A stretch of DNA of 64,000 nt from Flammeovirga sp. SJP92 (GCF_001583495.1 NZ_LQAQ01000043.1:1-64000); one strand, 5' to 3'. Positions 19,371 through 29,261 are shown, counted from the first letter of the stretch. The notes: generated by a model from the sequence alone, not told the origin. Program-made: numbers and translations.

Positions 19371-19466
19371 GTTGAGGTTGTACCATGTGTCTACTCTCCA
19401 TATGCATTTATCCACAAATTGTGTCTATCCATATTTCGAATTGGGTAGACACATGGTTTCCTCAAC
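19371..19466. repeat. Inverted-repeat (degenerate REPIN-like) hairpin between the two GH29 genes
   Basis: The left arm at 19371-19394 (GTTGAGGTTGTACCATGTGT then CTAC) pairs with the right arm at 19445-19466 (GTAGACACATGGTTTCCTCA then AC), apart from a two-base bulge and mismatches. The CATGTGTCTAC core resembles the REP unit at 6172-6200. It starts 2 bp after the fucosidase stop and may protect or end that transcript. Confidence 0.65.
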
Positions 19467-19491
19467 GTAACTGATCTAAATATGATATGAA

Positions 19492-21018
19492 ATGAAGTAC
19501 ACTATGATCAAAGCCCTAGCAATTAGCTTAATATTTTTTGTTATCTACAGTTTTTCAATGATTCAATCTCATTCTGAAAAACCGCAACATTACGCCTATG
19601 ATACAAATTGGGAATCCGTACAAAGCTATGAGGTTCCGCAGTGGTTTAAAGATGCGAAGTTGGGGATTTTTGTCGAATGGGGTATTTTTAATGTACCAAA
19701 AATCAAAACTCCTTTTTATGCCCGATGGATGGATTTTGATAGCGTACAATACAATGCTAATGGTAAAGTAATCAACAGAGGCCCTCATCCTTTACATGAT
19801 TTTCATAAAGCAAATTATGGAGCCACTGTACGATACGAGGATTTTATACCTCAGTATACCGCCCAGTCTTTTAATGCAGATGAATGGGCTAGTCTTTTCA
19901 AAAAATCTGGTGCTAAATATATTATCTCGGTCGCGGAACACCATGACGGTTTTGCGATGTACAATTCAAATCACACCACTTTTAACAGTGTCAATCAAGG
20001 TCCCAAAAGAGACCTTACAAAAGAATTAATGCAAGCCTCTAAAAAGCAGAACTTAAAAGTAGGCTTGTCTTCTCACTTTGCTTACAATTGGAATTTTTAC
20101 AGCTCAAAATCAGACATTCAAAAGGCGAATAGAATATTGGATTTGGCGTCTCAATTTCCAACACAACCTGTTAGTCAGACTTTTATTGATCATTGGTGGA
20201 ATAGAACTATTGATATTATAGATCAATATGAACCTGATTTGATGTGGTTTGACTTCTTTATGAATAAAAATGAATTCAAACCTTACCATGAAAGATTGGC
20301 TTTGTATTATTATAACAAAGGCATCGACTGGGAAAAAGGAGTCGTGTTGCAATCCCAAGACAAATACAGCAATGCTCTTCCAAAAGGTACAAATGTGATG
20401 AATTTCAATTACTCAAAAGTAAAAGAAATCAAAGAGGAAAAGTGGCAAGCGAATATTCAACTCGCTAAATTTTCAAATTACACGACGGATGAAGTAAAAA
20501 ACAAGAAAACAAGAAGAGTCATCGAAGACTTTATTGATATCATCAGTAAAAATGGGAACGTACTTTTACATATATATCCTAATGCTGACGGTACTATTTC
20601 TGAAGCTCAAAAAGAGATTTTAGAAAATGTGGGGGAGTGGGTAAATATAAACCAGGATGCAATTTTTGGGGCTTCCACTTGGATCACTTATGGCAAAGGG
20701 TCATTGACCACTTACAAAGGTTCTTTCTCAAAACAATTCAAACTCAATTACTCTACACAAGACAATTACCGTTTCACCAAAAACAATGGGAAGTTGTATG
20801 TCTTTTTGATGAGTAATTCAGAGGATGGAGTGCTTGAGGTCACTGATTTGGCCAATACAGATGCTCAATATAATATCCGACGGATAAAATTGTTAGGTAG
20901 TGAAGAGAAAGTTGAATGGAAACAGTCAGATCAAGGACTATCAATATTTATCTCGAAAAACAGACCTAGTAAATATGCTCGTGTTTTTGAAATCGAATTT
21001 GAAAACAAAATCCTATAA
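19492..21018 (+). CDS. GH29 family alpha-L-fucosidase-like protein with an altered active-site motif
   Basis: 508 residues with an N-terminal hydrophobic segment (AISLIFFVIYSFSMIQSHS), either a signal peptide or an anchor. The GH29 barrel is recognisable: WFKDAKLGIFVEWGIF, AEHHDGFAMYNSNH, and D254 in DLMWFDFF at the nucleophile position. In the first motif the conserved His of HWG is replaced by Glu (E62). The neighbouring GH29 keeps His there. That His contacts fucose in characterised enzymes, so this paralogue may prefer another sugar or be non-catalytic. Its start overlaps ATGAAATGA. galM follows 15 bp after its stop and is probably cotranscribed. Confidence 0.85.
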   Translation: MKYTMIKALAISLIFFVIYSFSMIQSHSEKPQHYAYDTNWESVQSYEVPQWFKDAKLGIFVEWGIFNVPKIKTPFYARWMDFDSVQYNANGKVINRGPHPLHDFHKANYGATVRYEDFIPQYTAQSFNADEWASLFKKSGAKYIISVAEHHDGFAMYNSNHTTFNSVNQGPKRDLTKELMQASKKQNLKVGLSSHFAYNWNFYSSKSDIQKANRILDLASQFPTQPVSQTFIDHWWNRTIDIIDQYEPDLMWFDFFMNKNEFKPYHERLALYYYNKGIDWEKGVVLQSQDKYSNALPKGTNVMNFNYSKVKEIKEEKWQANIQLAKFSNYTTDEVKNKKTRRVIEDFIDIISKNGNVLLHIYPNADGTISEAQKEILENVGEWVNINQDAIFGASTWITYGKGSLTTYKGSFSKQFKLNYSTQDNYRFTKNNGKLYVFLMSNSEDGVLEVTDLANTDAQYNIRRIKLLGSEEKVEWKQSDQGLSIFISKNRPSKYARVFEIEFENKIL

Positions 21019-21033
21019 ATAGAATTAACTGAA

Positions 21034-22155
21034 ATGAAATTACGCTTTATTACCCTATTTTTTCTGTTCATTACACAACTCGGTTTTGCTCAGAAAAAAC
21101 GTTTTACCCTTACTCAGAAAGAGTGGGGAAAAGACGGTACAGAGAAGATATTTTTATTGGATATTAAAAATCCAAACGGCATGCACATCCAGCTTACCAA
21201 CTATGGAGCTATTTTAGTAAAAGCTGAAGTGCCTGATCGAAATCAAAAAATGGAAGATGTTGTATTGGGTTTTGACAACTTAGCCCAATACCAAAAGCCT
21301 AACCCTCTTTTTGGAGCAACCGTTGGTCGTTTTGCCAATCGAATTAGAAATGGTGAATTCGAGATAGAGGGCGTGAAATACCAATTGAATACGAAAGGGG
21401 AAAAACACGCCATTCATGGTGGCGGTGAGTTTAGTAGTGCAGTTTGGAAAGTGGCAAGCACCTTCAAAGATAAACATAAAGCAGGAGTTGTATTTTCCTA
21501 TTTTTCGAAAGATGGTTCCAATGGTTTTCCTGGTAATGTACAATCCAAGGTAACTTATACTTTGACAGATAAAAATGAAATAAAAATTGACTTTGAAGCT
21601 ACTACTGACAAGGATACGCACATCAGTATGACCAATCATTCTTATTTTAATTTAAATGGAATGAAGAATACGATTCTGGATCAAAAAATTAAAATTGACG
21701 CCAATTCAATCACTGCAATTGATAAAGATATTGTGCCAACAGGTCAATTAGAGGATATTCGAAATACAGAAAAGGATTTGACTGTTCAAAAAGCAATTGG
21801 AGAGAATATCTTCAAACTGAGTAATAACGGCTATCATTTCTGTTATGTTTTTAATAAAGAAAATGGAAAAGCCAAAAAGGTTATAGAGATTGTGGATCCT
21901 GCTTCAGGAAGAACTTTGAATGTTATTACAACTCAACCTTCAGTACAATTTTACACGGGTAACTCTTTAGATGGAAAGTTTGTAGGAAAAGAAGCTAAAG
22001 CTTATGGAAAACATATTGCTTTCTGCTTGGAAACACAACACCTACCTGATACTCCAAATCACCTTAATTTCCCTTCTTCATTAGTGAAAGCGGGGGAAAC
22101 TTACAAGGAAACAGTGATCTATCAGTTCGGCATAGATCAAAAATTGAATAATTAA
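21034..22155 (+). CDS. galM: Aldose 1-epimerase (mutarotase), exported
   Basis: 373 residues. The signal peptide MKLRFITLFFLFITQLGFAQ precedes a galactose-mutarotase fold. Family motifs seen are NPLFGATVGRFANRI, the HAIHGGGEF loop, the MTNHSYFNLNG segment with its catalytic His, and the C-terminal ETQHLPDTPNHLNFPS with the catalytic Glu region. It interconverts alpha and beta anomers of hexoses such as galactose. Export suggests it acts on sugar released by the GH2 and GH29 enzymes of the same locus. It is 15 bp downstream of the second GH29 gene. A short TGAATTCA palindrome followed by seven T lies just after the stop and may act as a weak terminator. Confidence 0.9.
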   Translation: MKLRFITLFFLFITQLGFAQKKRFTLTQKEWGKDGTEKIFLLDIKNPNGMHIQLTNYGAILVKAEVPDRNQKMEDVVLGFDNLAQYQKPNPLFGATVGRFANRIRNGEFEIEGVKYQLNTKGEKHAIHGGGEFSSAVWKVASTFKDKHKAGVVFSYFSKDGSNGFPGNVQSKVTYTLTDKNEIKIDFEATTDKDTHISMTNHSYFNLNGMKNTILDQKIKIDANSITAIDKDIVPTGQLEDIRNTEKDLTVQKAIGENIFKLSNNGYHFCYVFNKENGKAKKVIEIVDPASGRTLNVITTQPSVQFYTGNSLDGKFVGKEAKAYGKHIAFCLETQHLPDTPNHLNFPSSLVKAGETYKETVIYQFGIDQKLNN

Positions 22156-22353
22156 TGATTGAGATGATGAATTCATTTTTTTAATCTGTATTTTAGACTT
22201 CCTAACGAAAAGACTTACAGGGTATTTTTACTAAGAATTAGGGGTAAATAACAATTATTGGTTCCTATTCAATGTCTACTAATTACATGATAAAGAAGTG
22301 AATAGATAATTTTGATCATTCTCAAACATGAAATGAATGTATACTTATTAAGC

Positions 22354-25300
22354 ATGAAATTTAAAACTACTTTTTTATTAGCAAGCGTACTCATGATTTG
22401 CATTTCATCTGTATATGCAAACATTACTGCTCCACTTTTATCACTTTCTTCTGCAAGCAATTTAGTTCCTAATCACCAATTCAAAGACGGTGATGGAAAT
22501 CCTTCTTTAGAAGAATGGTCCAATACAGTGGCTACATCTCCTAACAGCATTACCGCTGTAGCAGGAACAGGAGACAATCATCAAGTTCTTATTTCCAAAA
22601 GCGACGTTTCTGGAAGCTGGAGTGATGTGAAAATGGGTATTACTTGGCAGGATATTGACTTTAGCAGTCAAGAAGGAAATGTAAACCTTATTTTATCCGC
22701 AAAGGTAAAAGCATCTAATGATGATGGTGCAATGTTCAGATTTTATTTCCGTTATAGAACAAAAGACGGAGACGGTAAAACCGTAAACAACAACGTTTAT
22801 TCTGATGTTTTTGACCTTACGAGTTCAGAACAGGATTTTATTGTTCCAATCGAAATCCCAAATGATGCTTTCCAATGGAACCTTGATATTCAATTTGGCG
22901 GTAGTAAAAGTGGTGCGGTGGCCGATATCTATTTTTACGAGCCTTCATTGACGTTAGATACTGATGAGGAAGAAAAACCACAAGAACCAAGCGATCCAGA
23001 TAATCTTATTCCAGATGATAAATTTGCAGACGCTTTAGGAAACCCAACACTGGCCGTTTGGTCCAATACAGTGGCTACAGCTCCTAACACTATTCAAGCT
23101 ATTGAAGGTACAACCAATTATAATAAAGTACTGATCAATAAAGTGGATGCAATAACAGGAAACTGGAGTACGTTGGTAATGTCTTTACCTTGGCAAAACA
23201 TTAGCCTACCTCAAGAGACTGAAAATGTAGCCTTTGAGCTATCTGCCAAAGCAACAGCATCCAATGATGATGGAGTCAAATTCAGGTTCAACTTCAGATA
23301 CAGAACTCCAGATGGTGAGGGAGGCTTTACAAACCATGATGTCAATTCTAATCAATTTACATTGGCATCAACTGAAAAAACATTTTTAACCTCTTTTGAA
23401 ATTCCAAAAGATGCCTATCAATGGAATGTGGCAGTTCAATTTGGAGGAGTTGACAGTGGTGCTCCAGGTGAAATTACTTTTTCTCATCCATTGTTGAAAA
23501 TTGTAGAAGCAAGTGGTCCTACAGATGAGGAATTAGTTGCTTCAGCAAAAGAAAACCTAGCCATCACCTATGCAAGTGGAGAAGATGCTACCACTGTCAC
23601 TCAAGACATCACACTTCCAACAGTCGGAGAAAATGAAGTGGCGGTAAGCTGGACTTCTTCTAATTCAGATGTCATTTCAAATGCGGGTGTTGTGACACAA
23701 CAGGAGGCAGATACTGACGTAGTATTGACAGCTACTTTAACTAAAAATGACGCTTCTGATACAAAAGAATTTACGGTTAAGGTACTAGCGAAAGAACCTA
23801 CAGATGAAGAGTTAGTGGCTTTAGCAAAAGAGAATTTAAAGATTACTTATGCTGATGATGAAGGAGCTAATACAGTGACTCAAGATATTACGCTCCCAGT
23901 TGTTGGAGAAAATGAAGTGGCTGTAAGCTGGTCTTCTTCTAATATTGCTGTGGTGACAGATGCAGGTGTAGTAACGCAACAAGAGAATGACATGGACGTG
24001 GTACTGACTGCAACATTAACAAGGAATGATGCAACAGATACGAAAGAGTTTACAATTACAGTATTAGGCGTTGGCACAATTCCTCCAACAGATGAAGAGC
24101 TAGTAGCCCTAGCAAAAGAAAACTTAGAAATTACGTATGTAGAGGGAGAGGATGAAACATCTGTGACGCAAGATCTTACATTGTCGACAGAAGGTGAAAA
24201 TGCAGTAGTAATTACTTGGTCCTCTTCTAATACCACAGTGATTTCAGACGAAGGAGTAGTTACACAGCAAGATACAGATATTGATGTTATACTAACGGCT
24301 ACACTTTCAAAAAACGATGCATCGGATACGAAAGAATTTACAGTGAAAGTATTGGCTTATGTACCTACAGATGAAGAGTTAGTGGCTTTAGCAAAGGAGA
24401 ATTTAGAAATTACATTTGCAGAGGGAGAAGATGAAAATACCGTCACTCAAGATATTACACTACCGATAAATGTTGAAAATGATGTAATCGTAAGTTGGTC
24501 TTCTTCTGATACTTCAATCCTTTCAGATGCCGGTGTAGTGACTCAGCCATCATCAGATACAGATGTAGTTTTAACAGCTACTTTATCAAAAAATGAAGCT
24601 TCAGATACTAAGGTTTTTACTGTAAAAGTAATTGGAGAAAATGAGCCTGATCTTCCAAAAGATGACAACTTAATTCCAAATTATAGGTTTGCAGATGTGG
24701 AAGGAGCACCATCCTTTGAAGAATGGACAAAAAATACTGCAGAATCTCCTAATTCACTAGACGTTGTAGCAGGGCAGGACGGTTATAATGTTGCTGTTAT
24801 AGATAAACAAAATAATGAAGGGAATTGGAATGCATTAATCATTGGTCTTCCTTGGCAAAATATAGACTACTCTGATCAGGAAGATTCAGTGACTTTTAAA
24901 TTGTCAGCTAAAGTAAAAGCATCGAATGATGATGGAGCCATTTTCAGATTTTATTTCAGATACAGAACTAAAGATGAAAATGACGAACAGGTAAATAATG
25001 ATATTTATTCGGACAAATTTACATTGACATCTACAGAAGAGGTTTATTCTGCAATATTAAAGTTGCCAAAAGATGCGTATCAATGGAACTTGTCCGTACA
25101 ATTTGGTGGAGAGGAAAGCGGAGCACCTGCAGTGATTTCATTCTCATACCCTTCTTTCATGGTAGATGAAGAGGATCAAGGTCCAACGGATCAGGAATTA
25201 CTTGCCGAAGCAGTTGAAGCTCTTGAAATCATATTTGAAACTGGAGATACGGCGGATGCTGTTACTCAAAATGTCACATTTGTGTCAGAAGGTTTAAATA

Positions 25301-26256
25301 ATACTTCATTGAATTGGGATGCAAGCGCTCATTCCAACATATCAAACACAGGTGAAGTGACAATTTCGGATAACGCTGTTACAGCTAACATTATCGCTAC
25401 GGTTTCATTGGGTGATTTATCAGCACAAAAAACGTTTACTTTAACAACAGTTGCTACTTCTGATGATGTGATTGTAGACAGAGTAACGGGAAGATTAGAA
25501 GTAGGATATGCAGAAGGTGATAATGAAAATGCAGTTAGTCAATCGGTTACATTACCAACTTATGATGATGAATATGTAGATGTTCAAATCGCTTGGTCAT
25601 CAAGTAATGAAGCTGTGATTTCAAATACTGGTGAGTTGACAGTACCCCTTGAAGTAACAGAAGTAACACTTACGGCTATAATTTCTTTAAATGAGACATC
25701 ATCAACGAAAGATTTTGTATTGACGGTACTCAACAATGAAGAGGAATTAATTCAAGAAGCTTTTGATGCTTTAGAAATTGTTTTTGCCGAAGGAGATAGT
25801 GCACAAAGTGTAACAACTGATATCACTCTGAAAACTGAAGGAATGAACAATTCAACAATTGAATGGATTTCTGACAGAACTACAATCACGAGTGAAGGAG
25901 TGGTGACAAGATCATTTAGAGATATAACAACAAACTTAACTGCCACAATTCAATTGGGTTCATCTACTTTAATCAAAGAATTTGAAGTAATTGTAATGGC
26001 AGAAGAGCAAATAACTTCAGTGGATAACGATAAAGCTATATTGAAACTTTATCCTAATCCAACTTTTGGAGATATCACTGTTGAATCTTCACTTCCAATC
26101 CAAGTGATTGAAGTATTTAACTTGATTGGTGTAAAAGTGAAAACGGTTGAATTGAATCAATACTCACAACAAAAAACTCTTAATTTAGATGATATTCCAA
26201 ATGGACAATACATCTTAAGAGTCAATAATCAGCCTATTAAATTTATTAAAAAGTAG
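22354..26256 (+). CDS. Multimodular CBM-like/Ig-like surface protein with T9SS sorting domain
   Basis: About 1300 residues from the ATG at 22354, chosen because it gives a clean signal peptide (MKFKTTFLLASVLMICISSV). ATG 22333 and an upstream TTG are in-frame alternatives. Three related jelly-roll-like modules begin with NLVPNHQFKDGDGNPSL, NLIPDDKFADALGNPTL and NLIPNYRFADVEGAPSF. Between and after them are about seven Ig-like units of the aBig type (TDEELVALAKENLEITY and variants), four of them nearly identical in tandem. The last 75 residues are a type A T9SS domain (KLYPNPTFGDITVES). No catalytic signature is visible. It is probably a glycan-binding scaffold or adhesin on the cell surface. 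A strong terminator follows at 26336. Confidence 0.8.
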   Translation: MKFKTTFLLASVLMICISSVYANITAPLLSLSSASNLVPNHQFKDGDGNPSLEEWSNTVATSPNSITAVAGTGDNHQVLISKSDVSGSWSDVKMGITWQDIDFSSQEGNVNLILSAKVKASNDDGAMFRFYFRYRTKDGDGKTVNNNVYSDVFDLTSSEQDFIVPIEIPNDAFQWNLDIQFGGSKSGAVADIYFYEPSLTLDTDEEEKPQEPSDPDNLIPDDKFADALGNPTLAVWSNTVATAPNTIQAIEGTTNYNKVLINKVDAITGNWSTLVMSLPWQNISLPQETENVAFELSAKATASNDDGVKFRFNFRYRTPDGEGGFTNHDVNSNQFTLASTEKTFLTSFEIPKDAYQWNVAVQFGGVDSGAPGEITFSHPLLKIVEASGPTDEELVASAKENLAITYASGEDATTVTQDITLPTVGENEVAVSWTSSNSDVISNAGVVTQQEADTDVVLTATLTKNDASDTKEFTVKVLAKEPTDEELVALAKENLKITYADDEGANTVTQDITLPVVGENEVAVSWSSSNIAVVTDAGVVTQQENDMDVVLTATLTRNDATDTKEFTITVLGVGTIPPTDEELVALAKENLEITYVEGEDETSVTQDLTLSTEGENAVVITWSSSNTTVISDEGVVTQQDTDIDVILTATLSKNDASDTKEFTVKVLAYVPTDEELVALAKENLEITFAEGEDENTVTQDITLPINVENDVIVSWSSSDTSILSDAGVVTQPSSDTDVVLTATLSKNEASDTKVFTVKVIGENEPDLPKDDNLIPNYRFADVEGAPSFEEWTKNTAESPNSLDVVAGQDGYNVAVIDKQNNEGNWNALIIGLPWQNIDYSDQEDSVTFKLSAKVKASNDDGAIFRFYFRYRTKDENDEQVNNDIYSDKFTLTSTEEVYSAILKLPKDAYQWNLSVQFGGEESGAPAVISFSYPSFMVDEEDQGPTDQELLAEAVEALEIIFETGDTADAVTQNVTFVSEGLNNTSLNWDASAHSNISNTGEVTISDNAVTANIIATVSLGDLSAQKTFTLTTVATSDDVIVDRVTGRLEVGYAEGDNENAVSQSVTLPTYDDEYVDVQIAWSSSNEAVISNTGELTVPLEVTEVTLTAIISLNETSSTKDFVLTVLNNEEELIQEAFDALEIVFAEGDSAQSVTTDITLKTEGMNNSTIEWISDRTTITSEGVVTRSFRDITTNLTATIQLGSSTLIKEFEVIVMAEEQITSVDNDKAILKLYPNPTFGDITVESSLPIQVIEVFNLIGVKVKTVELNQYSQQKTLNLDDIPNGQYILRVNNQPIKFIKK
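23518..24634 (+). repeat. Four tandem Ig-module coding repeats
   Basis: Units start at 23518, 23797, 24085 and 24364, each about 279-288 bp and each opening with P-T-D-E-E-L-V codons. They differ by scattered synonymous and conservative changes, so duplication is not very recent. They are prone to recombination and copy-number change. Confidence 0.8.
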
Positions 26257-26335
26257 GAGGCAATTCATACATATCTAGTGTTTTCCTTGAGGAATTAATC
26301 TTGGATATGTTCTAAGAAATAAGAGAGACTAATTT

Positions 26336-26374
26336 AACAGCCTGAGTGATTGATTTCATTCAGGCTGTTTTTTT
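26336..26374 (+). terminator. Rho-independent terminator of the multimodular surface protein gene
   Basis: AACAGCCTGA (26336-26345) pairs perfectly with TCAGGCTGTT (26360-26369), followed by a run of T. It is 80 bp after the stop codon. Confidence 0.85.
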
Positions 26375-26500
26375 GAGTTGAACTTTTTGGATAACAAATG
26401 GCTGTATAATATGGATTTTGAGGGCGTTACAATACAGTAATCCTACAGTAATGTATACTTAAACGATCATTACAAAATACTTACCTTTTGATTGTAATTA

Positions 26501-26600
26501 GAAAATCATTTAGGCGAGAGGAATGGAATTTAGCTTTTGACTTCAAAGCCTAGCTTTTTTTGCTTCGTTTTTTCAGCAATGGAAAAATGAAAAAGAAGGA
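26501..26600. repeat. Dispersed intergenic repeat, inverted copy at 61717-61815
   Basis: The string TTTAGCTTTTGACTTC with the flanking AAATCATTTAGG and TTTTGCTTCGTTTTT blocks recurs in reverse complement around 61740-61812. Identity is high in blocks with small gaps. It has no ORF. The family is non-coding and of unknown function. Confidence 0.65.
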
Positions 26601-26669
26601 AGCTTGGAAGGAATACCTTTAAGCCTGTAGAAATGTCAATTAATGTTTTACGACGGTTTGTTTACACTG

Positions 26670-26705
26670 AAAAAGAAAAGCCTTAGGAAATCATCCTAAG
26701 GCTTT
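26670..26705 (-). terminator. Rho-independent terminator of the GH2 gene
   Basis: AAAGCCTTAGGA (26677-26688) and TCCTAAGGCTTT (26694-26705) form a perfect 12-bp stem with a 5-nt loop. On the minus strand a T-rich tail follows. It lies 64 bp past the GH2 stop. Confidence 0.8.
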
Positions 26706-26768
26706 ACACACACTATTTAAATTATTTTTAGCTACAGAGTATTTCTATGAATGTTAGTGAAAAAGGTC

Positions 26769-29261
26769 TTATAAATCTTTTTGACCTGCTTTGGTTTCCA
26801 CGGTAATAACTGCTTTTTTCAAACCTTTACCTGAAGCTGAAATTGTAATTGTACCACCATCGCCTTGGTTGGCTCTTGCAATTACTAACGCCATTCCATT
26901 AAAAAATTTCAGTTTCTTACTATTAGGTAAAACCAAAGAAGAAGGATCTCCGTTTCCAGTGGCTTCAAAAGTACCGTCACCATTTACCGCAAATTGGATT
27001 TGACCATTGAATGTTGCACAAAAATTGCCTTCTGCATCCAATGCTCTCGCAGTTACAAAAACAAGGTCTTCACCATCTTCAGATGAAATAACTTTACGAT
27101 CTGCTGTTAACTCGATTGATTTTGCTTTCGAAGTGGTTTTGATGATTTCTTCACCGACAACTTGACCATTGATGTAGGCAACAGCCTTCAATTCTCCTTT
27201 TTCATAAGGCACATCCCATCTCAATCGGTAAGGTGAAGGGAAGTCTGTTGGACCTTCATAATACATGAATTTTACTGGGACAATTCCTTTATCTACGCCT
27301 TTGATTTTCTTTCCTAAACTTTTTCCATTTAAGAATAGCTCTACAGCTTCAGCATTGGTATAAGCAAACACCGGAATTTCTTGTCCTTCAAAACCTTTCC
27401 AATTCCAATGAGGAAGTAGGTGAACCATTGGCGTTTCAGTCCATTGACTTTGATATAAATAGAAACGGTCTTTCTTAAAACCACATAGATCAACAGGACC
27501 AAAGAAAGAAGATTTGTTAGGCCAGTCATCATTCCAATAACCGTTTGTGGAATTGTCTCTACCACCATATGGAGTTGGTTCGCCCAAGTAGTCAAAGCCT
27601 GTCCACATAAACTCACCCAAAATGCTTGGATTTTCTTCCAAAAACTTAAATTCCATATCAGGAGGGTAAGACCAAATTGGGCCAATGATGTCATAACCTG
27701 TCACCTGATGATCCGTATTTTTTTCATATTTTTCTAAAAACGGTGCATGGTAAACACCTCTAGAACTTGTGATCGATTCTGTCTCCGAACCGTATACAAT
27801 CCAATCCGGATAGTTCTTTTTGATCTCAGCATACTTCGCCGCTTTGTAGTTAAAACCAACAATATCTACATGATGTGCTAGCTTGTTTTTGATTGAATTT
27901 TCATATTGATTGAAGCCAGCCGTGTTAGGTCTTGAAGGATCTTCCTCGTGACAAATTTTCCCTAGATTTTGTGCGACTTTCCAACCGTCTTTTACTTTCT
28001 GCTCTCTGATTTCATTTCCAATACTCCACATAATAATGGAAGGGTGGTTTCGGTCTCTACGAATCATATCTCTCAAATCACGCTCGTGCCATTCCTTAAA
28101 AACAGTATGATAACCATTTTCAATTTTTTGGATTCCCCATTCATCAAAAGCCTCATCCAATACCAGAATACCCATTTTATCACAAGCTTCCAATTGTTCT
28201 CTACTTGGAGGATTGTGTGAAGTCCTGATTGCATTCACACCCATCTCTTTCATAATCTCCAACTGACGTTCTGTTGCTCTTTTGTTGACCGCAGTACCCA
28301 AAGGTCCTAAATCATGGTGAAGACAAACCCCTTTCATCTCCGTTCTTTTTCCATTTAAGAAGAAACCATCATTGGGTGTGAATTTGATATCACGAACTCC
28401 AAATTTTGTGATATAATGATCCAATACATTTCCATCTACATCTTTCAATTCAGTCATTAACTGATACAAATGAGGCTCTTCTAGTGTCCACAACTGAGGG
28501 TGAATCAAATTAAATGATTGTTCATTGATAATCGTTTTACTGCCTTCCGCAATCGTTTTTTGATTCAAAACCTTTACCGTTTCTCCTTGTTCATTTCGTA
28601 TTTGTTGAGCAATTGAAACAACCTTATCCGTTTCCGCATAGTTTTGAATTTCCAATTTTATATCAACAGTAGCTACTTTAGAGGAAACGTTATTGGCTTT
28701 TACAAAAGTACCCCAATGAGCGATTCTAATATCTTCATGAACATTCAACCATACTTTTCTATAAATACCAGCACCAGGATACCATCTCGAAGAAAGATCT
28801 TCAGGTTTTGCTTTTACAGCGATAATATTTTCCCCTTCTTGTTTTAAATAAGGCGTCATGTCATACTCAAAACCTAAATAACCAAAAGGCCTTTTCCCTA
28901 AGTAATGACCATTAATCCATACCTCAGAGTTTTTCATTACACCTTCAAACTCTACCGCTATATTTTTACCTTTTTGTGTATTCGTCAGTGTAAAACTTTT
29001 TCTATACCAACCTTCTCCGTGAAAAGGTAATCCACCACAACGAGCATTATATTCTACCGAAAACGGACCTTCAATGGCCCAATCATGAGGGATCTGAACA
29101 GTTCTCCATTTCGAATCGTCGAGTGTAGGTGATTGCCCTTCCTTTACTTCACCTTTATAAAACTTCCAATCTTTATTGAAGTCAGTATGTCCTGTAGACT
29201 GCCCGAAAATCGTGGTAGAGCAGAATAGCAAAACAAAGAAATTAATTAAGTAATATTTCAT
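26769..29261 (-). CDS. GH2 family beta-galactosidase, exported
   Basis: 830 residues with signal peptide MKYYLINFFVLLFCSTTIFG. The domain order is a jelly-roll sugar-binding domain (about 25-180, DWAIEGPFSVEYNARCGG), an Ig-like domain, a TIM barrel (about 300-600), then DUF4982- and Ig-like C-terminal domains. The acid/base is E417 in MWSIGNEI and the nucleophile E493 in VYGSETES. RTSHNPPSREQLEACDKMG is the expected family loop. Retaining GH2 enzymes of this architecture are usually beta-galactosidases. It is convergent with the surface-protein gene and divergent from the sulfatase. In the PUL it would take galactose from fucosylated or desulfated oligosaccharides. Confidence 0.9.
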   Translation of the reverse strand: MKYYLINFFVLLFCSTTIFGQSTGHTDFNKDWKFYKGEVKEGQSPTLDDSKWRTVQIPHDWAIEGPFSVEYNARCGGLPFHGEGWYRKSFTLTNTQKGKNIAVEFEGVMKNSEVWINGHYLGKRPFGYLGFEYDMTPYLKQEGENIIAVKAKPEDLSSRWYPGAGIYRKVWLNVHEDIRIAHWGTFVKANNVSSKVATVDIKLEIQNYAETDKVVSIAQQIRNEQGETVKVLNQKTIAEGSKTIINEQSFNLIHPQLWTLEEPHLYQLMTELKDVDGNVLDHYITKFGVRDIKFTPNDGFFLNGKRTEMKGVCLHHDLGPLGTAVNKRATERQLEIMKEMGVNAIRTSHNPPSREQLEACDKMGILVLDEAFDEWGIQKIENGYHTVFKEWHERDLRDMIRRDRNHPSIIMWSIGNEIREQKVKDGWKVAQNLGKICHEEDPSRPNTAGFNQYENSIKNKLAHHVDIVGFNYKAAKYAEIKKNYPDWIVYGSETESITSSRGVYHAPFLEKYEKNTDHQVTGYDIIGPIWSYPPDMEFKFLEENPSILGEFMWTGFDYLGEPTPYGGRDNSTNGYWNDDWPNKSSFFGPVDLCGFKKDRFYLYQSQWTETPMVHLLPHWNWKGFEGQEIPVFAYTNAEAVELFLNGKSLGKKIKGVDKGIVPVKFMYYEGPTDFPSPYRLRWDVPYEKGELKAVAYINGQVVGEEIIKTTSKAKSIELTADRKVISSEDGEDLVFVTARALDAEGNFCATFNGQIQFAVNGDGTFEATGNGDPSSLVLPNSKKLKFFNGMALVIARANQGDGGTITISASGKGLKKAVITVETKAGQKDL

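Noticed and set aside
21280-21639. Minus-strand open frame of 119 codons inside galM
   Set aside because: It overlaps the catalytic region of galM and has no family likeness.
23880-24236. Minus-strand open frame of 118 codons within the surface-protein gene
   Set aside because: It is antisense to well-supported Ig-module coding sequence and its codons only mirror the repeats.
23518-24634. Regular repeats in the surface-protein gene as a possible CRISPR array
   Set aside because: Units are about 280 bp, in frame, and encode Ig-like domains, far longer than CRISPR repeats.
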